Shown here: piece after piece, positions 1-7,161 of the stretch
How positions within the stretch are numbered: position 1 is the first letter of the stretch
Layout of the letters: every line of letters begins with the position of its first letter
NCBI GenBank assembly: GCA_910585995.1
Contig: CAJUGG010000105.1
Span: 1 to 22,323 of the forward strand
Length of the DNA: 22,323 nt
Source: an uncultured Lachnospiraceae bacterium
GTDB taxonomy: Bacteria > Bacillota > Clostridia > Lachnospirales > Lachnospiraceae
Direction: 5' to 3'
Position numbers and translations under genes: made by a program
The notes under the pieces: generated by a model
What the model saw: the letters and a program-made list of their open reading frames with translations, nothing else
Told to the model about the DNA's origin: nothing
The model's database searches: none

Positions 1-60
1 CTGTCCGCTCCAATCTACACAGCACTCTTTGTGCGAATCAGGAAGCATTGTTTTGCGACT
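1..60 (+). repeat. Partial long-hairpin repeat, copy A (right half only)
   Basis: The first 25 bases are identical to the right-hand conserved box of the complete hairpin at 10402-10709, and they occur reverse-complemented in the copy at 12636-12831. The next nine bases (TCTTTGTGC) also match the 10402-10709 copy. After that the sequence diverges, as expected for the family's variable outer arm. The matching left arm would lie before the window, so the right end given here is approximate. No coding capacity. Confidence 0.75.
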
Positions 61-143
61 GCCAAAATTTTTTAAAAAAAGTGTAAGATTGGGAGGATGA
101 GGGACGGAATATAGGGTGAAAGGGTTGATAAGACGGCCGGCTT

Positions 144-166
144 AACAATCTTTTTGGGGCATCGTA
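144..166 (+). promoter_or_regulatory. Putative ECF-type, self-activated promoter of the sigma operon
   Basis: TTAAC followed by exactly 16 bases and then CGTA fits the AAC-N16-CGT layout of ECF sigma promoters such as the SigW/SigM class of Bacillus. It lies about 50 bases before the sigma factor start. ECF sigma factors commonly transcribe their own operon, so autoregulation is the natural reading. The assignment rests on pattern only. Confidence 0.45.
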
Positions 167-217
167 GGAAATGGATGCAAAGTAAGCTTACGAGTTTTGG
201 AATCTGAGGTAACTGTT

Positions 218-769
218 ATGAGAGCGAATGAGCATAATTTTGTGGATTTGATAAAAAGGCGTAAAGAGGAGGGGATCTTGTATGTGATCGAGACCTATGG
301 AGGGCTTTTGAAATCCATTGTGCAGAAGAGATTGTTCTCTTCGCCGGATCGGGTGGAAGAGTGCATGAATGATATTTTTCTGGGTATCTGGAGAAATATT
401 GACTGTTTTGATGAGAGCAAAGGAAGTTTTGTCAATTGGGCGGCTGGTGTGGCGCGGTTAGAGGCGATTGATGTGCTGCGTAAGATGCAAAGAGAGCAGC
501 AGGCGGTGTCTTTGGAGGAAGTGGAGATACCGAGAGAAGATCCGGCTTTTCTGGAATTGGAGAGGCAGGAGTTTTCGAAGGAGGTGGAGGAGATTCTTAG
601 CTGTCTCTCACCGAAAGATCAGGAATTGTTCCGGCGTATTTTTTTCGAGGAAGAGAAGCCGGAAGAGGCAGGGCAGGCGCTGGGGCTTAGCAGGGATAAT
701 GTCTATGTGAGACTGTTTCGTGGTAAGAAAAAGATCCGCAGTAAATTTGGAGAAAGGAAGAGGGTATGA
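218..769 (+). CDS. ECF-type RNA polymerase sigma factor (sigma-70 family)
   Basis: A 183-residue protein with the two-domain layout of ECF sigma factors. A region-2-like part spans about residues 25-90 and includes FLGIWRNIDCFDESKGSFVN and the NWAAGVARLEAIDVLR helix. A region-4 helix-turn-helix lies at about 125-175 (LSPKDQELFRRIFFEE, then EEAGQALGLSRDNVYVRLFR). It would direct RNA polymerase to a small regulon. The frame is also open from a TTG at 197, but the ATG at 218 has GAGG eight bases upstream and gives the usual family length. Its stop overlaps the start of the next gene (ATGA), indicating translational coupling with the DUF4179 protein, the usual partner of this sigma type in Clostridia. 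The target genes cannot be told from this window. Confidence 0.9.
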   Translation: MRANEHNFVDLIKRRKEEGILYVIETYGGLLKSIVQKRLFSSPDRVEECMNDIFLGIWRNIDCFDESKGSFVNWAAGVARLEAIDVLRKMQREQQAVSLEEVEIPREDPAFLELERQEFSKEVEEILSCLSPKDQELFRRIFFEEEKPEEAGQALGLSRDNVYVRLFRGKKKIRSKFGERKRV

Positions 770-1827
770 GCATGAACAGGGAAGCATATGAATTGGCAAA
801 TGAGTTGCAGACAGAGCTTTTGAAAAATGGGGATTGTCTCATGGAGACCCTGGATGAGATGGAGATGAGACGATATCAGCAAGCGGTATTAAAGGAGATT
901 CGAGAGGAGAAGAAGATGAGGAGAAGGACTTTTGGGAGGCGCTCGGCAGCAGCTTGTGCAGCAGTGGTGCTTTTGACAGGGGCGACGGTGTTTGGCGGTG
1001 AGGTGCATGCGGCGATTCGCCAGATTAGCTGGAGTCTGAGCAGTGCGCTGGGGCTGTCTGCGGATCTGGAAGCATATCGGGATGTGGTCAACACTTCGGT
1101 TGCGGATCATGGCTATGTGGTGACGCTGCAGGAGGCTGTGGTCTCGGAGGAGAAGCTGGTGGTCAATTATACAATCCAGCAAGAGGACGGAGCGTCTATG
1201 GAGGAGATTCTGGTTCCCAGCGGGGTTGTGTATGTCAATGGGAAACCTGTACTAAATGGAGCCGGAGGCAGTGCGGGATATCTGGATGAGGAGCAGAAGA
1301 TTGTGGGAGCAGAGATCAGTTATGAATTGCCGGGGATGGATCTGTCTTCTGTTAATGAATATCGGCTGGTGGTGGATTCTCTGGGACATGAGAAGGATCT
1401 GGAAGGAAAATGGGAATTTGCCTTTGAAGCGGAGGGGGCAGATTTGATTGCCGATACCAGACGGATCCGCCTTCAAAAAGAATTTATACTGCCGGATGGG
1501 GTGAGCATCACACTGGAAGAGCTGACACTCAATGATCTGGAACAGAGGATCTCTTATCGGACTTCTGAGAGGACGGATTATGTCCTGCAAGTCCTCACAG
1601 AGGACAGTAAGGGCCATAAAGCAGAGTTTGATACTATCTATTATGATGGTAAAATTGGTTCTGGCTATATGCAGAATCAGGAGATTATCGAGGATGGCAG
1701 AATCGATGCGGAGGCAGAGTCTGTGGACTTGACGTTCTATACGGTGGAACTTCCCAAAGAGAGCGGACGCATGAGCGATGACTATGTACAAGTGGGAGAT
1801 ACTTTTTCTGTAACGCTTTCATTTTGA
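766..1827 (+). CDS. DUF4179-type membrane protein, probable regulator of the upstream ECF sigma factor
   Basis: A 353-residue protein. The first ~55 residues are charged and cytoplasmic. One membrane helix follows at about 60-80, preceded by a basic stretch (KKMRRRTFGRR), and then a large extracytoplasmic domain rich in beta-type sequence. This is the architecture of DUF4179 proteins, encoded beside ECF sigma factors in Clostridia and thought to act as anti-sigma or signal-sensing partners. The start overlaps the sigma stop by four bases; an ATG two codons further in (772) is an alternative. A classic zinc-binding anti-sigma motif (HxxxCxxC) is not visible, so the anti-sigma role comes from family and context rather than from a motif. 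Confidence 0.75.
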   Translation: MSMNREAYELANELQTELLKNGDCLMETLDEMEMRRYQQAVLKEIREEKKMRRRTFGRRSAAACAAVVLLTGATVFGGEVHAAIRQISWSLSSALGLSADLEAYRDVVNTSVADHGYVVTLQEAVVSEEKLVVNYTIQQEDGASMEEILVPSGVVYVNGKPVLNGAGGSAGYLDEEQKIVGAEISYELPGMDLSSVNEYRLVVDSLGHEKDLEGKWEFAFEAEGADLIADTRRIRLQKEFILPDGVSITLEELTLNDLEQRISYRTSERTDYVLQVLTEDSKGHKAEFDTIYYDGKIGSGYMQNQEIIEDGRIDAEAESVDLTFYTVELPKESGRMSDDYVQVGDTFSVTLSF

Positions 1828-1887
1828 CAATCGCACGTCGACCTGTTACACTGTTCTTAACAAGATGGAAAAGGGGAATTGTTCCAT

Positions 1888-2766
1888 ATGGATAAGATAC
1901 AGTTAAAAGCGTTGGCGAAGATTAACCTGGGCCTGGATGTCCTTAGAAGAAGAGAAGACGGATATCATGAAGTGAAGATGATTATGCAGACGATTCATCT
2001 CTATGATGAACTGGAATTAAAAAAGATCGCAAAGCCTGAGATTCAGATGCAGACGAATCTGCCTTATCTGCCTGTTGATGAGCACAATCTGGCATATAAG
2101 GCGGCGAAGCTTCTTAAGGAGGAATATCACCTTCCGGGAGGACTTTTTATCAGGCTTCAGAAAAAGATTCCGGTGGCAGCGGGGATGGCTGGAGGAAGTT
2201 CGGATGCGGCGGCAGTGCTGTGGGGAGTCAATCAGCTCTATCACCTGGGTCTGTCTAAAAAAGAACTGATGGAACGGGGAGTGCGCCTGGGAGCAGACGT
2301 TCCCTACTGTATCCAGAGAGGAACTGCGCTGGCAGAAGGGATCGGAGAGAAGTTAAAAGCACTGCCTCCCATGCCGAAATGCTATCTTTTAATAGCGAAA
2401 CCGGGGGTCAGTGTCTCTACCAAATTTGTCTATGAGAATCTGCATGCCAATGATCTGAAAGAAGAGCAGCATCCGAATATTGATGCCATGATCCGCGCGA
2501 TTCAGAAGAAAGATCTTGCGCTTTTGACCTCTTATATGGGAAATGTATTGGAACTTGTGACGATACCGGCCTATCCGGTGATTGAAGAGATCAAAAGATG
2601 TATGTTGGAGGCCGGAGCACTGGGTGCCATGATGAGCGGAAGCGGGCCGACGGTCTTTGGGATCTTTGAGACGCAGCCACAGGCGCGTAAGGCGTATCGG
2701 GCGGTTAAGGCATCACAACTTGCCAAGCAAGTATATCTGACGGTGCCCTATAATGTGCACAGATAA
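1888..2766 (+). CDS. ispE: 4-diphosphocytidyl-2-C-methyl-D-erythritol kinase
   Basis: IspE phosphorylates the 2-hydroxyl of CDP-methylerythritol with ATP in the cytoplasmic MEP pathway for isoprenoid precursors. The 292 residues show the GHMP-kinase features in order: AKINLGL with the active-site Lys at 11; the ATP-binding glycine-rich loop PVAAGMAGGSSDAA at 95-108; GADVPY with the catalytic Asp at 137; and the C-terminal GAMMSGSGPTVFG motif. Length is normal. The frame extends to a TTG at 1879, but that codon almost touches the AAGGGGA ribosome binding site at 1871-1877; ATG 1888 has a proper spacing and starts with the typical MDKIQLKALAKINL. It is separated from the sigma operon by 60 bases and from the germination genes by a hairpin. 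Confidence 0.95.
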   Translation: MDKIQLKALAKINLGLDVLRRREDGYHEVKMIMQTIHLYDELELKKIAKPEIQMQTNLPYLPVDEHNLAYKAAKLLKEEYHLPGGLFIRLQKKIPVAAGMAGGSSDAAAVLWGVNQLYHLGLSKKELMERGVRLGADVPYCIQRGTALAEGIGEKLKALPPMPKCYLLIAKPGVSVSTKFVYENLHANDLKEEQHPNIDAMIRAIQKKDLALLTSYMGNVLELVTIPAYPVIEEIKRCMLEAGALGAMMSGSGPTVFGIFETQPQARKAYRAVKASQLAKQVYLTVPYNVHR

Positions 2767-2797
2767 TGTATATTTATCTGGAAAAGACAACATAATA
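2767..2797 (+). promoter_or_regulatory. Putative sigma-G promoter of the germination operon
   Basis: TGTATA, 18 bases, then CATAATA matches the forespore sigma-G consensus (TGAATA, 17-18 bases, CATACTA) at 11 of 13 positions. It lies immediately after the ispE stop and upstream of the GerA-type gene. gerA-type operons are classic sigma-G targets, so the motif and the gene function agree. Predicted transcription start is near 2804, just before the hairpin at 2812-2871. Confidence 0.65.
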
Positions 2798-2811
2798 ATC
2801 CTGAAAATGGG

Positions 2812-2871
2812 GCTGTCGCAAAAGGCGGCGCCGGGAATAGATCCGGCACCACATTTTGCGGCAGCGTTTTT
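2812..2871 (+). terminator. Strong hairpin with U tract (ispE terminator or germination-operon attenuator)
   Basis: A two-part stem. The outer arms GCTGTCGCAAAA (2812-2823) and TTTTGCGGCAGC (2854-2865) pair over 12 positions with one G-U. The inner arms GGCGCCGG (2827-2834) and CCGGCACC (2843-2850) pair over eight. GTTTTT follows. This is a textbook intrinsic terminator shape. It lies between the putative sigma-G promoter and the ribosome binding site (AGGAGG, 2875-2880) of the next gene, so besides ending ispE transcription it may sit in the leader of the germination mRNA. Confidence 0.85.
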
Positions 2872-2888
2872 GTCAGGAGGTGCGTAGG

Positions 2889-4295
2889 ATGGGGGAAGTG
2901 TCGCCGGTGCTTTCGGAAAATAAAGCATGGGTACAGAAACGATTTGAAAAATGTGATGATATTTTAAATCGTCAGGTATTTTTAGATGACGGAAAACAAG
3001 AAGGACTCCTGGTCTATGTGGAAGTGGCGGTCAGCAATTTGATGCTGGAAGAACATGTGATCGGCCTGTCGGATGTGCAGCCGCTTGCCACTTATGATGA
3101 GGCAGAAGCAGCACTTTTGGCCGGCAATGGGATCTTATTCCTGGCGGGGGATGACAACGTCTATAAGATATCCAGCAAAGGTTATCCGGGCCTGGGAGTC
3201 TCCAAAGCTGAGAGTGAAAAGGTGATGCGCGGCTCTAAAGAAGGTTTTACTGAGAGCGAAAAATTAAATGTGGCGCTGATTCGAAAACGGCTGAGAGATC
3301 CTAGGATGAAGGTGGAAGAAGGGCAGATTGGTACGCGTTCTCATACTATGACGGCGTTAGTCTATATGGAAGATCTGATCTATCCGGGATTGTTGGATAC
3401 CATCAAGCAACAGATGGATGCCTATGAGATCGACGGGATTATGGACAGCGGTATGTTAGAGCAACTGACAGAAAAACACTGGCTGTCACCTTTTCCGCAG
3501 TATCAGTCCACAGAGCGTCCGGACCGGGCAGCTTCAGCGGTATTAGAAGGACGTGTTGTCTTGGTGACAGACCATTCGCCGACGGTATTGATCTTTCCAT
3601 CGGATTATAATAGTTTTTTCCAGACCAGTGATGACTGGTACAATCGTTTTGAGATCGCTACGTTTGCCAGGATGCTGCGTTTTTTTGCCGCGATTTTGGC
3701 TATGAGTTTTCCGGCCATCTATGTGGCAGTGACCACCTGGCATACCAGCCTTTTGCCTACTAATCTGATCCTGTCCATGGCTGCGGCCAGACAAGGAGTG
3801 CCTTTTCCATCGCTGGGGGAAGTGCTGCTGATGGAGATCTCCTTTGAGCTGATCCGGGAGGCTGGTATTCGGCTGCCAGGCCCCATCGGCAATACCATTG
3901 GCATCGTAGGAGGTCTGATTATCGGACAATCCGCAGTGGCTGCCAATGTGGTCAGTCCCATTGTGGTGATTGTGGTGGCATTTACTGCTTTGTGTTCTTT
4001 TGCGATTCCCAATGAAGAGTTTGCATCGGCATTTCGCCTGTTAAAATATGGCTGTATCTTTATGGGTGCCTGGCTGGGGCTGTATGGTGTGCTGCTGTCA
4101 TATCTGTGGGTACTGATTCATCTCTCTCATCTGAACAGCTTCGGCATCCCTTATCTGATGCCCTATGTGGCTTCTGACCTGAATGATTACGAAGATGAAA
4201 GAGACTCCTTGATTCGTTTTCCATTGCGCATGATGAGAAAAAGACCTATCTTTGCCAGACGGGAAGCAAGAATAAGACTTAGAAAGAAGGGCTGA
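2889..4295 (+). CDS. GerA-family spore germinant receptor subunit A
   Basis: A 468-residue GerAA/GerKA-type protein of the spore inner membrane, where A, B and C subunits form the nutrient germinant receptor. The N-terminal ~250 residues are soluble and correspond to the two-part cytoplasmic domain of the family. Membrane segments begin at about residue 261 (RMLRFFAAILAMSFPAIYVA). The hallmark block ELIREAGIRLPGPIGNTIGI starts near residue 320 and is followed by GGLIIGQSAVAANVVSPIVV. The frame stays open upstream to a TTG at 2856, but that codon lies inside the preceding hairpin; ATG 2889 follows AGGAGG by eight bases. The next gene starts one base after the stop, so the two are translated together. 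Probably made in the forespore under sigma-G. Confidence 0.93.
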   Translation: MGEVSPVLSENKAWVQKRFEKCDDILNRQVFLDDGKQEGLLVYVEVAVSNLMLEEHVIGLSDVQPLATYDEAEAALLAGNGILFLAGDDNVYKISSKGYPGLGVSKAESEKVMRGSKEGFTESEKLNVALIRKRLRDPRMKVEEGQIGTRSHTMTALVYMEDLIYPGLLDTIKQQMDAYEIDGIMDSGMLEQLTEKHWLSPFPQYQSTERPDRAASAVLEGRVVLVTDHSPTVLIFPSDYNSFFQTSDDWYNRFEIATFARMLRFFAAILAMSFPAIYVAVTTWHTSLLPTNLILSMAAARQGVPFPSLGEVLLMEISFELIREAGIRLPGPIGNTIGIVGGLIIGQSAVAANVVSPIVVIVVAFTALCSFAIPNEEFASAFRLLKYGCIFMGAWLGLYGVLLSYLWVLIHLSHLNSFGIPYLMPYVASDLNDYEDERDSLIRFPLRMMRKRPIFARREARIRLRKKG

Positions 4296-4296
4296 T

Positions 4297-5814
4297 ATGT
4301 TTTCTGGAAATCATAAAATCTCCTCTCGGCAGATGTATCGGAATTATGCGGTGGTCGGCATCAGTCTGAGCGCACTTTTGCCGCCTCTTGTGATGCATCA
4401 GGATACCATGGGAAGCATTCTCCTGGCGTTGGTTTTCTTAGGGATTTATCTGGCTCTTGCAGCAGTGATTCCCCGCCCCCAAGTCGGGGTGATCAAAGTG
4501 CTCTGCTATCTTCACTACTGGGTGTTAGGGACGATGCTGATCCGTATTACAGGACTGCTGGTACAGGAATTTTTGCTGACAGATACAGCGCTTTGGGTGA
4601 TTATGGGATGGTTCTGTCTGTTTTGCTATTATAATCTGTATAAAGGACTGGAGTGCAGGCTGCGGGTAAGTGAGATTTTATTTCCGTTTTTTTTGCTTAT
4701 GCTCTTGCTTTTAACAGGACTGATGCATGGGGAACTGGAGTGGAGACGGCTGGGCGAACTGCGCCTGATCTTAGATCAGGGAAAGGTATTGACAGGCTAT
4801 GAGCTGTTTTGCTGGCTGGGGGCTGTGCAGAGTCTGTGGCATATCAAAGGGCAGGTGAAAGAGGAAAGCGGGTATCCGCGCACCATATGGAAGGTCTGGC
4901 TGACCACAGGAGGATTTGTCCTGGGCTTTAGTCTGTTTATCTATGGCATCTATGGAGACCAGGGGCACACAGGGCTTGTATTTCCGCTGGCTTCGGCTAT
5001 GACTATGGCGCATTTTCCGGGAAATGTCATCGGCAGACTGGATGCACTGTTTCTCTTTGCTTGGCTGATTGGTCTGTTTTTGCTGTGCAGCAGTCTGTTT
5101 GCACCACTGATGGATGGAGAACCAGATCAAAAGAGAAAGTGGCTGCTCTTTATCTTGCTGGCGGCTTCCTATGTATGTGCCTGTCTGCCTCAGAGCATGA
5201 AGTGGGGAGAGTGGGTTTTGTATGGTGTATCTACACCTATACAGATCCTGTTGATGCTGATCTATGGACTAAAAGGAAAAAGAAAGAAAGTCAAGATGGC
5301 TTGTCTGTGCCTGCTTCCAGTTTTGCTGCTGATGGGCTGTAGTGCACAGGAACTGGAGCAGCAGGGGCTGGTGACAGCCATTGGCGTGGATGCAGGAGAA
5401 GAACAGGCTTTTTTGTTTACATTTGGTTTTGGCACCTCAAAAGAGGGTGGAGAGGAATCTTTTAAGACCGAGGCTTCTTCTATCCAGGAGGCCAAAGACC
5501 TATACTGGGAGTATCAACAAAAAAATATGGATTTTAACCATCTGAAAACTTTTTATTTTTCCAAAGAAGCCATGGAACGAGTGGATTTTCCGATGCTGTT
5601 AGAAGAGATTCAACTGCATGGCTCGTATTCCAGAGGGACACTGGTGTATGCGGTGGAGCAGGAAGCGGCAAAAGAGGCGGTCAAGGAAACACAGCCGGAT
5701 GAGGGGATGCCGGTGCATCGTCTGTTAAATGCCTGGTATAACCATACGGTCTGCAATATTCCTAAGATTCAGACGGACGGAAAGTATAAAGGGGAGGTGA
5801 CTTGGCCATACTGA
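4297..5814 (+). CDS. Fusion of a GerAB-type permease and a truncated GerAC-type lipoprotein
   Basis: A 505-residue protein in two parts. Residues 1 to ~325 are a polytopic membrane protein with about ten hydrophobic segments and the GNVIGRLDALFLFAWLIG block typical of GerAB/spore permeases. Without a stop, residues ~326-348 form what looks like a complete lipoprotein signal: basic KGKRKKVK, a hydrophobic core and the lipobox LLLMGC with Cys 348. Then QELEQQGLVTAIGVDAGEEQ matches the start of mature Ger(x)C proteins. The C part is only ~160 residues against about 370 for a full GerAC, so just the first domain is present. The internal Met 334 (ATG 5296) could start a separate C subunit, but no good ribosome binding site precedes it. 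Whether this is an ancestral fusion, a stop-codon loss or a pseudogenised C subunit cannot be decided here. Confidence 0.85.
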   Translation: MFSGNHKISSRQMYRNYAVVGISLSALLPPLVMHQDTMGSILLALVFLGIYLALAAVIPRPQVGVIKVLCYLHYWVLGTMLIRITGLLVQEFLLTDTALWVIMGWFCLFCYYNLYKGLECRLRVSEILFPFFLLMLLLLTGLMHGELEWRRLGELRLILDQGKVLTGYELFCWLGAVQSLWHIKGQVKEESGYPRTIWKVWLTTGGFVLGFSLFIYGIYGDQGHTGLVFPLASAMTMAHFPGNVIGRLDALFLFAWLIGLFLLCSSLFAPLMDGEPDQKRKWLLFILLAASYVCACLPQSMKWGEWVLYGVSTPIQILLMLIYGLKGKRKKVKMACLCLLPVLLLMGCSAQELEQQGLVTAIGVDAGEEQAFLFTFGFGTSKEGGEESFKTEASSIQEAKDLYWEYQQKNMDFNHLKTFYFSKEAMERVDFPMLLEEIQLHGSYSRGTLVYAVEQEAAKEAVKETQPDEGMPVHRLLNAWYNHTVCNIPKIQTDGKYKGEVTWPY

Positions 5815-5843
5815 GAGTATAGTAAGGAAAGGGGATATGCCTG

Positions 5844-6062
5844 ATGCGTAGAAAGATATGGATCTTATTATACTCGATGTTGATAGGACTTTTGATGACT
5901 GGGGGACTGGTCTATGGATATTATACACAGACAGAGGAGACAGTGTGCGAGGTACAAGAGATCGAGGAGCAGTATGCGTGGTGGAGTCTGATGTATGAAC
6001 GCCCCAATCCAAAGGGACTTCCGGTACAAGTGCATTTTCAGTGGCTGAAAGGGCTTGAATAG
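5844..6062 (+). CDS. Small membrane protein of the germination operon, unknown function
   Basis: A 72-residue protein with a basic N-terminus (MRRK), one hydrophobic segment at about 5-25 (WILLYSMLIGLLMTGGLVYG) and a ~45-residue outward tail containing QYAWWSLMYERPNPKG. A ribosome binding site (AAGGAAAGGGG, 5825-5834) ends nine bases before the ATG. It follows the permease/lipoprotein fusion by 29 bases in the same direction. Some gerA-type operons carry a small fourth (D) subunit, usually with two membrane helices; this protein has only one clear helix, so the parallel is weak. I do not recognise the family. Confidence 0.65.
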   Translation: MRRKIWILLYSMLIGLLMTGGLVYGYYTQTEETVCEVQEIEEQYAWWSLMYERPNPKGLPVQVHFQWLKGLE

Positions 6063-6123
6063 TATCCGGAAAACGGATACAATGGAAGAATTAGATAGAA
6101 TATTAGGAAAGAGCGGGCGGATT

Positions 6124-6558
6124 ATGACAAAAGATGTGGTAGTAACAATAGCAGGGTTTCAGACCTTGGATGATGATGACAACGCAGTAGAGATGGTTCA
6201 TATTGGGGAATATTATGAAAAAAACGGGACACATTATATCTTCTTTGAGGAACGGATGGACGGGATGAGTGAGCCTGTGAAGAACCGGATGAAGATCAAG
6301 GAAGGCTATCTTGGAGTACAAAAGAGAGGGCCGGTATCGGTGGACATGGTCTTTGAGACGGGGAAGAGCCAGAGCAGTACGTATGCGATTCCGTTTGGGA
6401 GTTTTTTAATTGAGACGCATACCAAGAAGGTGAAAGTGACAGAGACAAAAGACCGGATGGAAGTGACAGCAGAATACGAGATGGAGATCAATGGAGTGTA
6501 CTGCGCAAAAAGTGAGATTAAGGTGATGATCGAAGAGAAGGAGCGTTTTCGGTTGTAA
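6124..6558 (+). CDS. DUF1934 family protein (YwiB-like, predicted calycin-type beta barrel)
   Basis: A 144-residue cytoplasmic protein consisting almost entirely of predicted beta strands: VVVTIAGFQ, VEMVHIGEYYEKNGTHYIFF, VSVDMVFETG, STYAIPFGSFLIETHTKKVKV, MEVTAEYEMEING. This matches the DUF1934/YwiB pattern, in which a short domain with a calycin-like barrel fold has no settled function. The frame is open from 6055; possible starts are TTG 6055 (overlapping the previous gene), ATG 6082 and ATG 6124. I chose 6124 because family members begin right before the first strand and AGGAAAG lies upstream, though at a long spacing. The start is therefore uncertain; the family call is good. Confidence 0.8.
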   Translation: MTKDVVVTIAGFQTLDDDDNAVEMVHIGEYYEKNGTHYIFFEERMDGMSEPVKNRMKIKEGYLGVQKRGPVSVDMVFETGKSQSSTYAIPFGSFLIETHTKKVKVTETKDRMEVTAEYEMEINGVYCAKSEIKVMIEEKERFRL

Positions 6559-6598
6559 GGGAGTAATTCCGATAACCTTTCTGAGTAGATGACACTAC

Positions 6599-6636
6599 AG
6601 GGTGCTTGTGAAATGCAAGTACCCTTTTTGATTTTT
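6599..6636 (+). terminator. Intrinsic terminator after the DUF1934 gene
   Basis: AGGGTGCTTG (6599-6608) pairs with CAAGTACCCT (6616-6625), a 10-bp stem with one G-U and a seven-base loop, followed by TTTTGATTTTT. It ends the germination/DUF1934 transcription unit. Confidence 0.9.
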
Positions 6637-6702
6637 GCAGATTTTTTGTCACTGATTTAACTTGCACTTCCGCAAAAAAAGTTAGTGAATAAAGGGGAAA
6701 TG

Positions 6703-6711
6703 TGTTAGAAT
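6703..6711 (+). promoter_or_regulatory. Putative extended -10 promoter element upstream of the hypothetical gene at 6736
   Basis: TGTTAGAAT is an extended -10 (TGn plus a five-of-six match to TATAAT). It comes after the terminator at 6599-6636 and before the ribosome binding site near 6717-6724. The -35 region is poor (TTAGTG at best), and the leader would be very short. The rest of the 177-base gap holds only the terminator and A/T-rich sequence. Confidence 0.35.
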
Positions 6712-6735
6712 AAGGAAAAGGAGAGAATCATTGGT

Positions 6736-7155
6736 ATGAGTAAGAAAGTGAAAGTGAAAGATAAGAAAGTACAAAAAAAGCCTTACGAAAATCCAGAAGT
6801 GCCGAAGGAGTGGCTGTATATGGCGCCGGAGGGTGTAAAGTTATGTAAGGTGTATGAAGGGATAAGGGAATGTGGGGAGTGGGAGGCGGAGTATTGGAAA
6901 GAGGCAGAGGTCTTAGAGATTGGGATACCGGAGGCAGGATCAGTGGATCTGGAGGAAATGGATGCAGAGTTGGGTGATGAAGCGCTGTTTTCTTATATGA
7001 GGGAGAAGAATATAGCAAAGGTATATCTGGTGACGATCAGGCCGGAGTATTGGGAGCGCGCGCGAGGTGTGATGCAATATATTGCGGAGAGAATGGGAGG
7101 ATTTTTCTGCGGGGATACTAAGGATTTTCAGCCGGAAGTTGGCAGAGAGGGATAA
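6736..7155 (+). CDS. Conserved-looking hypothetical protein, unknown function
   Basis: A 139-residue acidic soluble protein with a very lysine-rich first 15 residues (MSKKVKVKDKKVQKK). No signal peptide, membrane helix or recognisable motif. The C-terminal half mixes helices and strands (EALFSYMREKNIAKVYLVTIRPEYWERARGVMQYI). AAAGGAG precedes the ATG. It sits six bases before the MATE gene and probably shares its transcript. Coding is supported by the ribosome binding site, the reading-frame length and the codon use typical of its neighbours. I do not recognise the family. Confidence 0.75.
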   Translation: MSKKVKVKDKKVQKKPYENPEVPKEWLYMAPEGVKLCKVYEGIRECGEWEAEYWKEAEVLEIGIPEAGSVDLEEMDAELGDEALFSYMREKNIAKVYLVTIRPEYWERARGVMQYIAERMGGFFCGDTKDFQPEVGREG

Positions 7156-7161
7156 AGAGAT

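Noticed and set aside
68..79. TTTTTTAAAAAA palindrome near the left edge as a terminator
   Set aside because: A pure A/T self-complementary tract with no loop or GC stem; it could equally be a curved DNA stretch upstream of the promoter.
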